NCBI GenBank assembly: GCA_900637135.1
Contig: LR134353.1
Coordinates: forward strand, 1,240,001 to 1,304,000
Reading direction: 5' to 3'
DNA from: Mycolicibacterium flavescens
GTDB lineage: Bacteria; Actinomycetota; Actinomycetes; Mycobacteriales; Mycobacteriaceae
DNA length: 64,000 nt
Of this stretch, positions 18,634-26,795 are shown piece after piece. A program made the position numbers and the translations under genes. The notes beneath the pieces were generated by a model. The model was not told the origin of the DNA, made no database searches, and worked only from the letters and a program-made list of their open reading frames with translations. The stretch's first letter is position 1. Each line of letters starts with the position of its first letter.

Positions 18634-20034
18634 ATGCTGCTGGCTTCGCTCAACCCCGCCGCGATCGCGGGTGGCGCCGACATCGGGGACGCGGTCCGCA
18701 TCGGCGGGGCGCAGTTGTCGCGCAGTGATCTGGTGGGCGCCGCGACGTCGGTGGCCGAACGCGTCGCGCGTGCGCAGCGGGTCGCGGTACTGGCCACCCC
18801 GACCGTGGAGACCGTTTTGGCGGTGACCGGCTGCCTGATCGCCGGTGTGCCGGTCGTCCCGGTGCCCGCCGACGTCGGCGCCGCCGAGCGCAGACACATT
18901 CTGGGCGACTCGGGCGCGCAGGCGTGGCTGGGGGAGAAGCCTGCGGAGACCGAGGGTCTGCAGCACGTGCCGGTGCGACTGCACGCGCGCTCGTGGCACC
19001 GTTACGCCGAACCGTCCGCCGAGTCGCCCGCGTTGATCGTCTACACGTCCGGCACGACCGGCCCGCCCAAGGGTGTCGTCGTCAGCCGCCGCGCGATCGC
19101 CGCCGACATCGACGCGCTCGCCGAAGCGTGGCAGTGGACGCCCGACGACATCCTGGTGCACGGCTTGCCGCTGTATCACGTGCACGGGTTGATCCTCGGG
19201 CTGCTCGGATCGCTGCGCATCGGAAACCGGTTCGTGCACACCGGGAAACCGAGTCCGCCGAACTATGCGGCGGCAGGTGGGACGTTGTACTTCGGGGTGC
19301 CGACGGTGTGGTCGCGGGTGGCCGACGACGCGGACGCGGCAGCGGCTCTGGCGTCGGCGCGGCTGCTGGTCTCGGGCAGCGCCCCGCTGCCGGTGCCGGT
19401 GTTCGACAAGTTGGTCGAAAGGACAGGGCACCCGCCCATCGAACGCTACGGATCGACGGAGTCGCTGATCACGATCAGCACCCGCGCCGACGGTGAGCGC
19501 AGACCCGGCTGGGTAGGCCTGCCGCTGACCGGTATCGAGACCCGCCTGGTCGACGAGCACGGCGACGCGGTGCCGCACGACGGGGAAACCATTGGGCAGC
19601 TTCATGTTCGGGGCGCGACGTTGTTCGACGGCTACCTCAACCGCCCCGATGCGACCGCCGAGGTGCTCGACCCCGACGGCTGGTATCGCACGGGCGACGT
19701 CGCGGTGATCGACGCCGACGGTATGCACCGGATCGTCGGACGCGAATCCGTCGACCTGATCAAGACCGGAGGTTTCCGGGTGGGTGCCGGCGAGATCGAG
19801 GCTGCACTGCTCGGACATCCCGGTGTGCAAGAAGTGGCGGTCGTCGGTGTGCCCGACGAGGACCTCGGCCAGCGCATCGTCGCGTTCGTCGTCGGTGACG
19901 CCACCCCCGACGAGCTGATCGAGTATGTAGCCCAACAGCTCTCGATACACAAGCGACCGCGTGAGGTGCGGCTGGTGGACTCGCTGCCGCGCAACGCGAT
20001 GGGCAAAGTGCTCAAGAAGGAGCTGGCACGGTGA
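18634..20034 (+). CDS. fadD36: acyl-CoA synthetase FadD36 (malonyl-CoA-synthetase-like)
   Basis: An adenylate-forming enzyme of 466 residues. The AMP-binding P-loop is VYTSGTTGPPKGVVVS, followed by the A5 motif ERYGSTESL, A7 GWYRTGDVA, A8 GRESVDLIKTGGFRVGAGEI and the catalytic lysine in AMGKVLKKELAR. It closely matches Rv1193 (FadD36) throughout. Its family includes malonyl/methylmalonyl-CoA ligases, so a dicarboxylate or short-chain acyl substrate is likelier than a long-chain fatty acid (inference). The downstream VOC gene overlaps the stop by 4 bp (GTGA). Confidence 0.93.
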   Translation: MLLASLNPAAIAGGADIGDAVRIGGAQLSRSDLVGAATSVAERVARAQRVAVLATPTVETVLAVTGCLIAGVPVVPVPADVGAAERRHILGDSGAQAWLGEKPAETEGLQHVPVRLHARSWHRYAEPSAESPALIVYTSGTTGPPKGVVVSRRAIAADIDALAEAWQWTPDDILVHGLPLYHVHGLILGLLGSLRIGNRFVHTGKPSPPNYAAAGGTLYFGVPTVWSRVADDADAAAALASARLLVSGSAPLPVPVFDKLVERTGHPPIERYGSTESLITISTRADGERRPGWVGLPLTGIETRLVDEHGDAVPHDGETIGQLHVRGATLFDGYLNRPDATAEVLDPDGWYRTGDVAVIDADGMHRIVGRESVDLIKTGGFRVGAGEIEAALLGHPGVQEVAVVGVPDEDLGQRIVAFVVGDATPDELIEYVAQQLSIHKRPREVRLVDSLPRNAMGKVLKKELAR

Positions 20035-20381
20035 CGCTGAAGTTCGACGAGATCTGCATCGACGCCCACGACGCCTCGGCGTTGGGCCGGTGGTGGTCGC
20101 AGGTGCTGGGCTGGCCCCACGACGTCGACGACGACGGTGACGTCGTGCTGCACGCACCGCCCGGCGCCGGCCCCGACTGGCTGTTTCTCGCGGTGCCCGA
20201 TGACAAGGTCGCCAAGAATCGCATCCACTTCGACTTCCGGCCTGACGATCAGCAGGCCGAAGTCGAGCGGGTGGTCGGCCTCGGCGCGCGCCACGTCGAC
20301 ATCGGCCAGGGCGACGAAAGCTGGGTCGTGTTGGCCGATCCGGAGGGCAACGAATTCTGCATCCTGGCCGCCGAAGATTGA
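20031..20381 (+). CDS. VOC superfamily (glyoxalase-like) protein
   Basis: A 116-residue VOC domain protein: LKFDEICIDAHDASALGRWW, RIHFDFRPDD and WVVLADPEGNEFCILA. The metal-binding type residues cannot be set apart from structural ones here. GTG overlaps the fadD36 stop, so it is translationally coupled to the acyl-CoA ligase and may act in the same pathway. It is paralogous to the protein at 17609-17983. Confidence 0.88.
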   Translation: MTLKFDEICIDAHDASALGRWWSQVLGWPHDVDDDGDVVLHAPPGAGPDWLFLAVPDDKVAKNRIHFDFRPDDQQAEVERVVGLGARHVDIGQGDESWVVLADPEGNEFCILAAED

Positions 20382-20399
20382 CCGCGCCGTCCCTATTGG

Positions 20400-20461
20400 C
20401 GCGAGCGTGCGCGTCTGTATACGACACGCCGCGAAATCTCAGCATCTTGCGCACGCTCGCG
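20400..20461. repeat. intergenic inverted-repeat element, copy B (overlaps a gene start)
   Basis: 13-bp perfect arms CGCGAGCGTGCGC (20400-20412) and GCGCACGCTCGCG (20449-20461) surround a centre with GTCTGTATACGACACGCCGC, shared with copy A. The arm sequences differ from copy A but remain fully complementary. The right arm contains the first codons of the downstream lipoprotein as annotated here. Confidence 0.75.
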
Positions 20462-21004
20462 GCGGCGTCAGTGTGCGCAATCGCCGCATGTGGCACACCT
20501 CCGCCGCCGCCACCCCCGGCACCCGCCGTCGGCCAGGAGCCGCTGCGCATCGGGCCGGCCGCGCAGGACACCGTCGGCGGTTGGCTGCCCGACGGCCGGA
20601 CGGTCAGCCCGTTCGACACCGAGGACCCGATCGTGAAGTGGCTCGATCCCGGGTTGCGCGAGGCGGTGCAGAAGGCGGCGCGCGACGCCGAAGACGACGG
20701 CATAACGATGCGCATCACGTCCGGCTGGCGATCGAAGGGGTTTCAGGAGCGGCTCTTCGACGACGGCGTCGTCCGGTACGGAAGTGTCCAAGCGGCACGG
20801 GAATTCGTCGCCTCACCGGAGAGGTCGAAGCACGTGACCGGCGAAGCCGTCGACATCGGGCCCGTCGAGGCGGACAAGTGGCTGATCGCCAACGGCCGCC
20901 GCTTCGGCCTGTGTCAGATCTACGCCAACGAGATCTGGCACTTCGAGTTGGCCGTCGTCGACGGGCGCTGTCCGCCGCTCAAGCCGAACGCCGCGGCGGA
21001 CTGA
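20447..21004 (+). CDS. M15/VanY-like D-alanyl-D-alanine carboxypeptidase lipoprotein
   Basis: This is a probable envelope-anchored peptidoglycan peptidase. From a TTG at 20447 the signal reads MRTLAAASVCAIAACG, with a lipobox IAAC, then a run of prolines and a catalytic domain of the VanY/M15B type: RITSGWRSKGFQERLFDD, SKHVTGEAVDIG (zinc His and Asp) and EIWHFEL (zinc His). About 185 residues. The start is uncertain: a TTG at 20378 overlapping the previous stop would add 23 residues encoded by the repeat element. The inverted repeat covers the 5' end, so the mRNA start would lie in a stable hairpin. Confidence 0.75.
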   Translation: MRTLAAASVCAIAACGTPPPPPPPAPAVGQEPLRIGPAAQDTVGGWLPDGRTVSPFDTEDPIVKWLDPGLREAVQKAARDAEDDGITMRITSGWRSKGFQERLFDDGVVRYGSVQAAREFVASPERSKHVTGEAVDIGPVEADKWLIANGRRFGLCQIYANEIWHFELAVVDGRCPPLKPNAAAD

Positions 21005-21041
21005 GCGCTCACCGCGACATCGAGGGGGCGCTCGTCACGCT

Positions 21042-21101
21042 GCGAGCGACCGCGAATGACCGTCCGCACCGGCGTGTTGCGGTACAAACACGGACGCTCG
21101 C
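21042..21101. repeat. intergenic inverted-repeat element, copy C (inverted orientation)
   Basis: Arms GCGAGCGACCG (21042-21052) and CGGACGCTCGC (21091-21101) pair with one A/A mismatch. Read on the minus strand the centre is TGTTTGTACCGCAACACGCC, matching the TGTCTGTA...ACGCCGC centre of copies A and B. It lies between the convergent lipoprotein gene and dapD, where a bidirectional terminator would be expected. Confidence 0.65.
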
Positions 21102-21128
21102 GCAACATAACATAAAAGGTGCTCAACC

Positions 21129-22073
21129 TCAGTTCTGGTGGAGCGCTTCGTTCAGCGTGATACCGGTGCCGTCGCGGTTGACCACCTCGACGGCGCCTGA
21201 GAGCGAATTACGCCGGAACAGAAGGTTGTTGGCGCCGGACAGCTCGCGCGCCTTGACGGTCTGACCGTCGGCGGTCTGCACCTTCGTGCCGGCCGTGACG
21301 TACAGACCGGCCTCGACCACGCAGTCGTCGCCCAGCGAGATTCCGATCCCGGCATTGGCGCCCAGCAGACACCGCTTGCCCACCGAGATCACTTCCTTGC
21401 CGCCACCCGACAGCGTCCCCATGATCGACGCGCCGCCGCCGAGATCCGTCCCGTCGTCGACGACCACACCGGCCGATATGCGGCCCTCGACCATCGAACT
21501 GCCCAGCGTGCCCGCGTTGAAGTTGACGAAACCTTCATGCATGACGGTCGTGCCCTCGGCCAGGTGCGCACCGAGTCGGACACGATCCGCGTCGGCGATC
21601 CGCACGCCGGTCGGCAGCACATAGTCGACCATCCGCGGGAACTTGTCGACGCCGTAGACCGCCACCGGCCCGCGCGCACGCAGGCGCGCCCGAACCGTCT
21701 CGAATCCGGCAACCGCGCACGGCCCGTGATTGGTCCACACGACGTTGGTCAGCACGCCGAATAGGCCGTCGGCGTTCAAGCCGTGCGGCGCGACAAGCCG
21801 GTGCGAGAGCAGATGCAGCCGCAGATAGCCGTCATAGGCGTCGGCGGCCTTGTCCTCCAGCGACGAGATCACCGTCCGGACCGCCACGATGTCGACACCG
21901 CGATCCTCATCGCGCCCGGTCAGCGCGCCCAACTCTTCGGGCACCTCGGCCACCGACAGCCGAACCGTGCCCGACGGGCCGTCTGCTCCGAGTTCGGGTG
22001 CCGGGAACCATGTGTCGAGGACAGATCCGTCGGCGGCGATCGTCGCCAGTCCTATGCCTGCAGCAGAAGTCAC
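21129..22073 (-). CDS. dapD: tetrahydrodipicolinate N-succinyltransferase DapD
   Basis: DapD transfers succinyl from succinyl-CoA to tetrahydrodipicolinate in the succinylase branch of lysine/DAP synthesis. The C-terminal half is a left-handed beta-helix of hexapeptide repeats ([56 protein letters not shown]). The [10 protein letters not shown] and [13 protein letters not shown] blocks match Rv1201c. 314 residues, normal for the actinobacterial form. GTG at 22073 has TAGTCT 7 nt upstream. Divergent from dapE with only 24 bp between start codons. Confidence 0.97.
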   Translation of the reverse strand: MTSAAGIGLATIAADGSVLDTWFPAPELGADGPSGTVRLSVAEVPEELGALTGRDEDRGVDIVAVRTVISSLEDKAADAYDGYLRLHLLSHRLVAPHGLNADGLFGVLTNVVWTNHGPCAVAGFETVRARLRARGPVAVYGVDKFPRMVDYVLPTGVRIADADRVRLGAHLAEGTTVMHEGFVNFNAGTLGSSMVEGRISAGVVVDDGTDLGGGASIMGTLSGGGKEVISVGKRCLLGANAGIGISLGDDCVVEAGLYVTAGTKVQTADGQTVKARELSGANNLLFRRNSLSGAVEVVNRDGTGITLNEALHQN

Positions 22074-22080
22074 GCAGTAG

Positions 22081-22090
22081 AGACTAACGT
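22081..22090. promoter_or_regulatory. overlapping divergent -10 boxes of dapD and dapE
   Basis: AGACTAACGT holds TAACGT (22085-22090, plus) 7 nt before the dapE GTG and TAGTCT (22086-22081, minus) 7 nt before the dapD GTG. The two hexamers share two base pairs, so RNA polymerase cannot melt both at once, and both mRNAs would be leaderless. Confidence 0.55.
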
Positions 22091-22097
22091 CAGCCGT

Positions 22098-23162
22098 GTG
22101 GGCCTCGATTTGCACGGTGATCCGATCGCGCTGACCGCCGCGCTGGTGGACATTCCCAGCGAGTCGCGCCACGAGAGGCGCATCGCCGACGAAGTCGAGA
22201 CCGCGCTGCGCGAACAGACCTCCCTCGAGGTGATCCGCAACGCCGACGCCGTGCTGGCCCGCACGAACCTGGGGCTGCCGTCGCGGGTGCTGCTCGCCGG
22301 CCACCTCGACACCGTGCCCGTCGCTGACAACCTACCTAGCCGGCTCGTCGACGGGGAACTGCACGGCTGCGGCACCTCGGACATGAAATCGGGCGACGCG
22401 GTTTTCCTGCACCTGGCCGCCACCATCGTCGAGCCGACGCACGACATCACGCTGGTCATGTACGACTGCGAGGAGATCGAGGCGTCGGCCAACGGACTGA
22501 ACCGCATCCAATCCGAGCTGCCCGACTGGCTGCGGGCCGACGTCGCGATCCTCGGCGAACCCTCCGACGGCTACATCGAGGCCGGCTGCCAGGGCACGCT
22601 GCGCGTCGTGATCAGCGCGAGCGGTACCCGCGCGCACTCGGCGCGGTCGTGGTTGGGCGATAATGCGATTCACAAACTCGGATCCGTACTCGACCGGCTG
22701 TCGTCGTATCAGGCCCGCAGCGTGGAGATCGACGGCTGCACCTACCGCGAAGGCCTGTCCGCGGTGCGCATCGACGGCGGTATCGCCGGCAACGTCATCC
22801 CCGATGCGGCCTCGGTGTCGGTGAACTTCCGGTTCGCGCCCGACCGCAATGTGGACGAGGCGCTGCGCCACGTGCGCGAGGTGTTCGACGGTCTCGACGT
22901 CGAGATCGAACTCACCGACTCGGCGGCCGGTGCGCTGCCCGGGCTGACCAAGCCGGCTGCGGCCGCGCTGGTGGCTGCCGCAGGCGGACAGGTCCGGGCC
23001 AAGTACGGATGGACCGACGTGTCGCGATTCGCCGCCCTCGGGGTTCCCGCGGTCAACTACGGCCCCGGTGATCCGAACCTCGCCCACCGTGTCGACGAGC
23101 GCGTCGAGGTCGCGAAGATCACCGCCGCGACCCACGTGTTGCGCCGGTATTTAACCACTTGA
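22098..23162 (+). CDS. dapE: succinyl-diaminopimelate desuccinylase DapE
   Basis: An M20-family di-zinc hydrolase that releases succinate from N-succinyl-LL-DAP to give LL-DAP for lysine and peptidoglycan. Zinc site residues are in [27 protein letters not shown] and YDCEEIEA, and [17 protein letters not shown] is conserved with Rv1202. 354 residues, identical in length to M. tuberculosis DapE. The GTG at 22098 is supported by TAACGT 7 nt upstream. It shares its promoter region with divergent dapD, placing two steps of one pathway under a joint control region. Confidence 0.97.
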   Translation: MGLDLHGDPIALTAALVDIPSESRHERRIADEVETALREQTSLEVIRNADAVLARTNLGLPSRVLLAGHLDTVPVADNLPSRLVDGELHGCGTSDMKSGDAVFLHLAATIVEPTHDITLVMYDCEEIEASANGLNRIQSELPDWLRADVAILGEPSDGYIEAGCQGTLRVVISASGTRAHSARSWLGDNAIHKLGSVLDRLSSYQARSVEIDGCTYREGLSAVRIDGGIAGNVIPDAASVSVNFRFAPDRNVDEALRHVREVFDGLDVEIELTDSAAGALPGLTKPAAAALVAAAGGQVRAKYGWTDVSRFAALGVPAVNYGPGDPNLAHRVDERVEVAKITAATHVLRRYLTT

Positions 23163-23171
23163 CCGCGCGTC

Positions 23172-23267
23172 TACCCTGAACGCATGTGAGTTGACGACGT
23201 CTCCGGGTGCCGCCCGGATCCGACCGTCCCCCTTTTCCGTGCGAGACACGAAGCGATCACTCACATG
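23172..23267 (+). promoter_or_regulatory. structured leader of the ABC-F gene with start-stop mini-ORF
   Basis: A TACCCT -10 box (23172-23177) predicts transcription from about 23184, exactly at an ATGTGA, a start codon followed at once by a stop. The 5' segment CATGTGAGT (23183-23191) is perfectly complementary to ACTCACATG (23259-23267), which contains the ABC-F start codon. Between them TCCGGG-TGCCG-CCCGGA (23202-23218) forms a 6-bp hairpin followed by CCCCCTTTTCC. This looks like a translational or transcriptional attenuator. Confidence 0.5.
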
Positions 23268-24881
23268 TCTTCTATCGTCTGTTCCCAATTGTCTTTTGTA
23301 TGGCCCGACGACACACCGCTGTTCGACGAGCTGTCCTTTTCCGTCGGCGAGGGCCGGACCGGTCTGGTCGCCCCCAACGGCGCCGGAAAGAGCGCGCTGC
23401 TCAAGCTGATCGCCGGTGAGCTGTCGCCGACGTCGGGTTCGGTCACCGTCGACGGCACGCTCGGGTATCTGCCGCAGACGCTGCCCTACATCGCACATCA
23501 CACCGTCGCAGAACTGCTCGGCGTCGCATCCGTCATCGCAGCGCTCGACGCGCTGGCCGACGGGAACCCCGGTGCCGACGTCTTCACCACGATCGGCGAC
23601 GACTGGGATGTCGAGGAGCGCGCGCGGGCGCAGCTGGATCGGCTCGCACTGAGCCACATCGCGCTCGACCGTCGACTCGACACGCTGTCGGGCGGCGAGA
23701 TCATCAGCATCGGCATCGCCGGGCAACTGCTGAACCGGCCCGACGTGTTGCTGCTCGACGAACCGACGAACAACCTCGACATCGACGCGCGCCACCGACT
23801 CTACGACGCGCTCGACGACTTCACGGGCTGCCTGCTGGTGGTCAGCCACGATCGGCTGCTGCTCGACCGCATGGACCGGATCGCCGAACTGCACCACGGT
23901 GAGATCCGCTCCTACGGTGGCAATTTCACGCTGTACACGGAGGCGGTGAGCCATGAGCAGCGCGTCGCCGAGAACAACGTCCGCAGCGCTCACCAGCTGC
24001 TCAAGCGCGAGAAGCGCGAGATGCAGCAGGCGCGCGAGCGTGCGGCGCGGCGAGCGGGCACCGCGGCGCGCAATCTCAGCCACGCCGGGTTACCGAAAAT
24101 CGTTGCAGGAGCGCGGAAGCGGCGAGCCCAGGAGACCGCGGGCCGCATCGACGGCGTGCACGCCGCGCGGGTCGACGATGCCGGGGCTCGCCTGGGTGAC
24201 GCCGAGCGGGCGATCAGGAACGACGACGCGCTCATACTGGACCTGCCCGGCACCGACGTACCCGCCGGCCGGGATGTGCTCACCGCCAAGGGGTTGCACT
24301 TCTCGGCCGGTGAGCGGCTGCTTCTCGACGACGTCGACCTGTCGGTGCGCGGGCCCGAGCGCATCGCGCTGACCGGGCGCAACGGGGTGGGCAAGTCGAC
24401 GCTGCTGCGCATCGTCGGCGGGGACCTGACACCGGACTCCGGTTCGGTACAGCGCAGTGGTGCCCGCGTGGCGTATCTGTCGCAGCGGCTCGACCTGCTC
24501 GATCCGCAGCTCACCGTCGCCGAGAGCCTCACCGCCTATGCGCCGAGCCTTTCTCACACCCGTCGCATGCACCTTCTGGCGCAGTTCCTCTTCCGAGGCG
24601 ACCGGATCCATGTGCCGGTGGGCGCGCTGTCCGGCGGTGAGCGGTTGCGGGCGACACTCGCTTGCGTGTTGTTCGCCGAACCGGCGCCCGAGTTGCTCCT
24701 GCTCGACGAGCCCACCAACAACCTCGACCTCGTCAGCGTCGGGCAGCTTCAGGCTGCGCTGAACGCGTACCGGGGCGCGTTCGTCGTCGTCAGCCACGAC
24801 GAGCCCTTCCTCGCCGACATCGGCGTGCAGCGGTGGCTCCGGCTATCCGGCGGCCGTCTCGAGGAGCAGTGGATGCCCTGA
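23265..24881 (+). CDS. ABC-F family ATPase (possible antibiotic resistance/ribosome protection)
   Basis: A soluble protein of 538 residues with two ABC ATPase domains and no membrane segments. Domain 1 has Walker A APNGAGKSA, signature LSGGE and Walker B LLLDEPTNNLD; domain 2 has Walker A GRNGVGKST, signature LSGGERLR and LLLDEPTNNLD. The charged, Arg-rich linker (about residues 235-300) corresponds to the interdomain arm that ABC-F proteins insert into the ribosomal E site. Walker A of domain 1 ends KSA rather than KS/T. ABC-F proteins release ribosomes from antibiotics or stalling; the drug is unknown here. The leader suggests inducible expression. It shows a phylogenetically patchy look next to dapE. 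Confidence 0.9.
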   Translation: MSSIVCSQLSFVWPDDTPLFDELSFSVGEGRTGLVAPNGAGKSALLKLIAGELSPTSGSVTVDGTLGYLPQTLPYIAHHTVAELLGVASVIAALDALADGNPGADVFTTIGDDWDVEERARAQLDRLALSHIALDRRLDTLSGGEIISIGIAGQLLNRPDVLLLDEPTNNLDIDARHRLYDALDDFTGCLLVVSHDRLLLDRMDRIAELHHGEIRSYGGNFTLYTEAVSHEQRVAENNVRSAHQLLKREKREMQQARERAARRAGTAARNLSHAGLPKIVAGARKRRAQETAGRIDGVHAARVDDAGARLGDAERAIRNDDALILDLPGTDVPAGRDVLTAKGLHFSAGERLLLDDVDLSVRGPERIALTGRNGVGKSTLLRIVGGDLTPDSGSVQRSGARVAYLSQRLDLLDPQLTVAESLTAYAPSLSHTRRMHLLAQFLFRGDRIHVPVGALSGGERLRATLACVLFAEPAPELLLLDEPTNNLDLVSVGQLQAALNAYRGAFVVVSHDEPFLADIGVQRWLRLSGGRLEEQWMP

Positions 24882-24974
24882 TCGGACGTCACGCCGCATG
24901 AAATCGGCGCACGGGCAGCTATCCGGGGCACGGTAAGTTTGAGACCCGTAGCGTGTCGTCAAGGGGGTCGCGCC

Positions 24975-26093
24975 ATGGGCATCGCGCCCGATTCCAGCCC
25001 GTACGGTGGTCAGACCGTGACCGGCCCGGGCTGGCCGAACGTCGACGAGGAGACGTTGGCCGCAGCGGCGGCGTCGTACGAGGCGTTGGCGTCCAAGATC
25101 AGCGGCAACGTCGTGCCCGAACAGCAGGGTCAGCTGATGCAGTTGTCCGATTCGTGGGAGGGTGCGGGCGCGCTCGCCGCCGCGGGGGAGGCCACCAGCA
25201 TCATCGGCGGGCACGAGGCCAACGCGGCGCAGGCGGCCGCGATCGCGGCGAAGTTGCGCGCGATGGAGGCCACGGTCGTGAAGACGAAGATGCTGGCGAA
25301 CACGATCGCCCAAGAGGTCCAGCATGAGTGTGAAGCCCTCTCGGCGATGCCGTTCAGCAACACCCAGGAGCTGGTGCAGAGCCGGATCAAGATGGGGCTG
25401 TCGCAGAACATCGCCAACATCACCGCCAGCACCACCGAACTCGCCAACACCCTCGGCGTACCGCCGAGCATCCCGCTTTTCGGCGTCCCACCCGTGCCCG
25501 GAGCCAAGGAGGCGCAGGACAGCGGGGAGGAAGCGGCGAAGCAGGCCGGTGACGGTTCACAGCAGGCGATGCAGATGGTCGGCCAGATGGGAGCCATGGC
25601 CGCGCAGCTGCCGATGCAGATCGGCCAGACGCTGATGCAGGTGCCACAGCAGCTGGGCCAGCAGCTCTCGCAGCCGCTGCAACAGCTGACGTCGATGTTC
25701 GGCCAGGGCGGAAAGGCCGACTCCCTCGCCGCCGCAGGGCTGCCCTTCTCGTCGTTCTCCAACCATCCGCTCGCCGGCGGCTCGGGCGCCGGTGGCGGCT
25801 CCGGCATGGTCCGGGCGGCGTCGCTGCCGGGCTCCGGCGGTGCGCCACTGCAAACCCCGCAGATGGCCAACCTCGTCGGCAGCAAGGCGGTCAGCACCAC
25901 GCCCGCGCCCGAGGGCGCGACCGCGGGGGCCGCCGCGGTCGGCGGGGCGGCCCCGATGGCCGCGGGCGGCGGTATGGGCGGGATGGCCCCGATGATGGGT
26001 CAGCGCGGCGTCAGCGGGGGCACCGCACCGGGATTGGCCGTGCCCGCGCCGCTGGAGCACGATCTCGACGACGACGACGATGACGACTGGTGA
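24975..26093 (+). CDS. WXG/PPE-like candidate type VII secretion substrate
   Basis: A 372-residue protein. The first 130 residues are predicted as an alpha-helical hairpin with a WEG turn (LSDSWEGAGA, about residue 64), the WXG100/PPE hallmark. The middle (about residues 190-245) is Gln/Met/Gly-rich (GQMGAMAAQLPMQIGQTLMQ), then a Gly/Ala/Pro-rich tail with SLPGSGGAPLQTPQM and an acidic C terminus EHDLDDDDDDDW. No YxxxD/E signal is seen, as for PPE proteins, whose PE partner carries it; the downstream gene has such a signal. Not a canonical PPE sequence, so the assignment is by architecture. Probably an operon with the next gene (12-bp gap). Confidence 0.72.
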   Translation: MGIAPDSSPYGGQTVTGPGWPNVDEETLAAAAASYEALASKISGNVVPEQQGQLMQLSDSWEGAGALAAAGEATSIIGGHEANAAQAAAIAAKLRAMEATVVKTKMLANTIAQEVQHECEALSAMPFSNTQELVQSRIKMGLSQNIANITASTTELANTLGVPPSIPLFGVPPVPGAKEAQDSGEEAAKQAGDGSQQAMQMVGQMGAMAAQLPMQIGQTLMQVPQQLGQQLSQPLQQLTSMFGQGGKADSLAAAGLPFSSFSNHPLAGGSGAGGGSGMVRAASLPGSGGAPLQTPQMANLVGSKAVSTTPAPEGATAGAAAVGGAAPMAAGGGMGGMAPMMGQRGVSGGTAPGLAVPAPLEHDLDDDDDDDW

Positions 26094-26105
26094 CGAGGAG
26101 CGCAC

Positions 26106-26792
26106 ATGGGTAGCCCACTGAAAAAGCCCGACGGCATCAGCTGGAACGCGGCGGCGGTCGAACTGCCCGAGATACCGATGATTCCGGCGGGACAAGACGC
26201 GATGAGCGCCACCATTTCGGCGGTACTGCCGACCCTGGCCGCGCAGCTGACCACCAACGTCGCCGCGCTGTCGGCCAAGGAGAACACCTTCTCGGGCAAA
26301 GTGGGCGCCGCGCAGGCCGCCTACGAGAACTCCGACGACGCGGGCTCTCAGTCGGTCGGCCAGATCGTCGGGATGCTCGGCCAGGTGGGGCAGCAGGCCG
26401 GTCAGATGGGGCAGATGGCGGGGGCGCCTGCTCAGGCCCTCGGTGGGCAGACCGGAATGTTCGGCTCCCTCATGCAGCAGGCCATGCAAGGCGCCCAGTC
26501 GCCGGGCGGCTCGTCGGCAACCGGCGGAGGTGCGCTACCGAGCGGTGGTGCCGCCGCGACGGGCGGGCCGACGGCGCAGGGCCCGGGTGCCGGCGCACCG
26601 GCGCAGCAGCCTCGCGACGACGCCGGGCTGCAGACCGGTGAATTCGACGATCGTGAGGACCACCGGCCGTTGCACCGCGCCGACGACCGCCCGTGGGACG
26701 GCGCCGCCGGACCACAGGGCAGTGAATCGGGTGCGGGCGCTGCCCCCGTCACCCCTCCGAAGTCTGGGGACGACGTCGCCCGCAACCTGTAG
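26106..26792 (+). CDS. EspC/PE-like small substrate with YxxxD type VII signal
   Basis: A 228-residue protein. Helical N-terminal region (about residues 25-85) ends in AAYENSDDAG, giving Tyr-x3-Asp, the general type VII secretion signal. The segment after it is Gln/Gly/Met-rich (GQIVGMLGQVGQQAGQMGQM) and the C terminus is low-complexity Gly/Ala/Pro with a charged stretch DDREDHRPLHRADDRP. No PE domain signature Pro-Glu at the N terminus. The ATG follows GAGGAG. It is encoded 12 bp after the WXG-type gene, so the two may form a secreted heterodimer (inference). Confidence 0.72.
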   Translation: MGSPLKKPDGISWNAAAVELPEIPMIPAGQDAMSATISAVLPTLAAQLTTNVAALSAKENTFSGKVGAAQAAYENSDDAGSQSVGQIVGMLGQVGQQAGQMGQMAGAPAQALGGQTGMFGSLMQQAMQGAQSPGGSSATGGGALPSGGAAATGGPTAQGPGAGAPAQQPRDDAGLQTGEFDDREDHRPLHRADDRPWDGAAGPQGSESGAGAAPVTPPKSGDDVARNL

Positions 26793-26795
26793 CGG

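Noticed and set aside
18055..20718. 887-codon minus-strand open frame
   Set aside because: Only its last 178 codons (Nudix hydrolase) are real; the rest is antisense to fadD36 and its neighbours and reads as Arg/Gly/His-rich GC-skewed shadow sequence.
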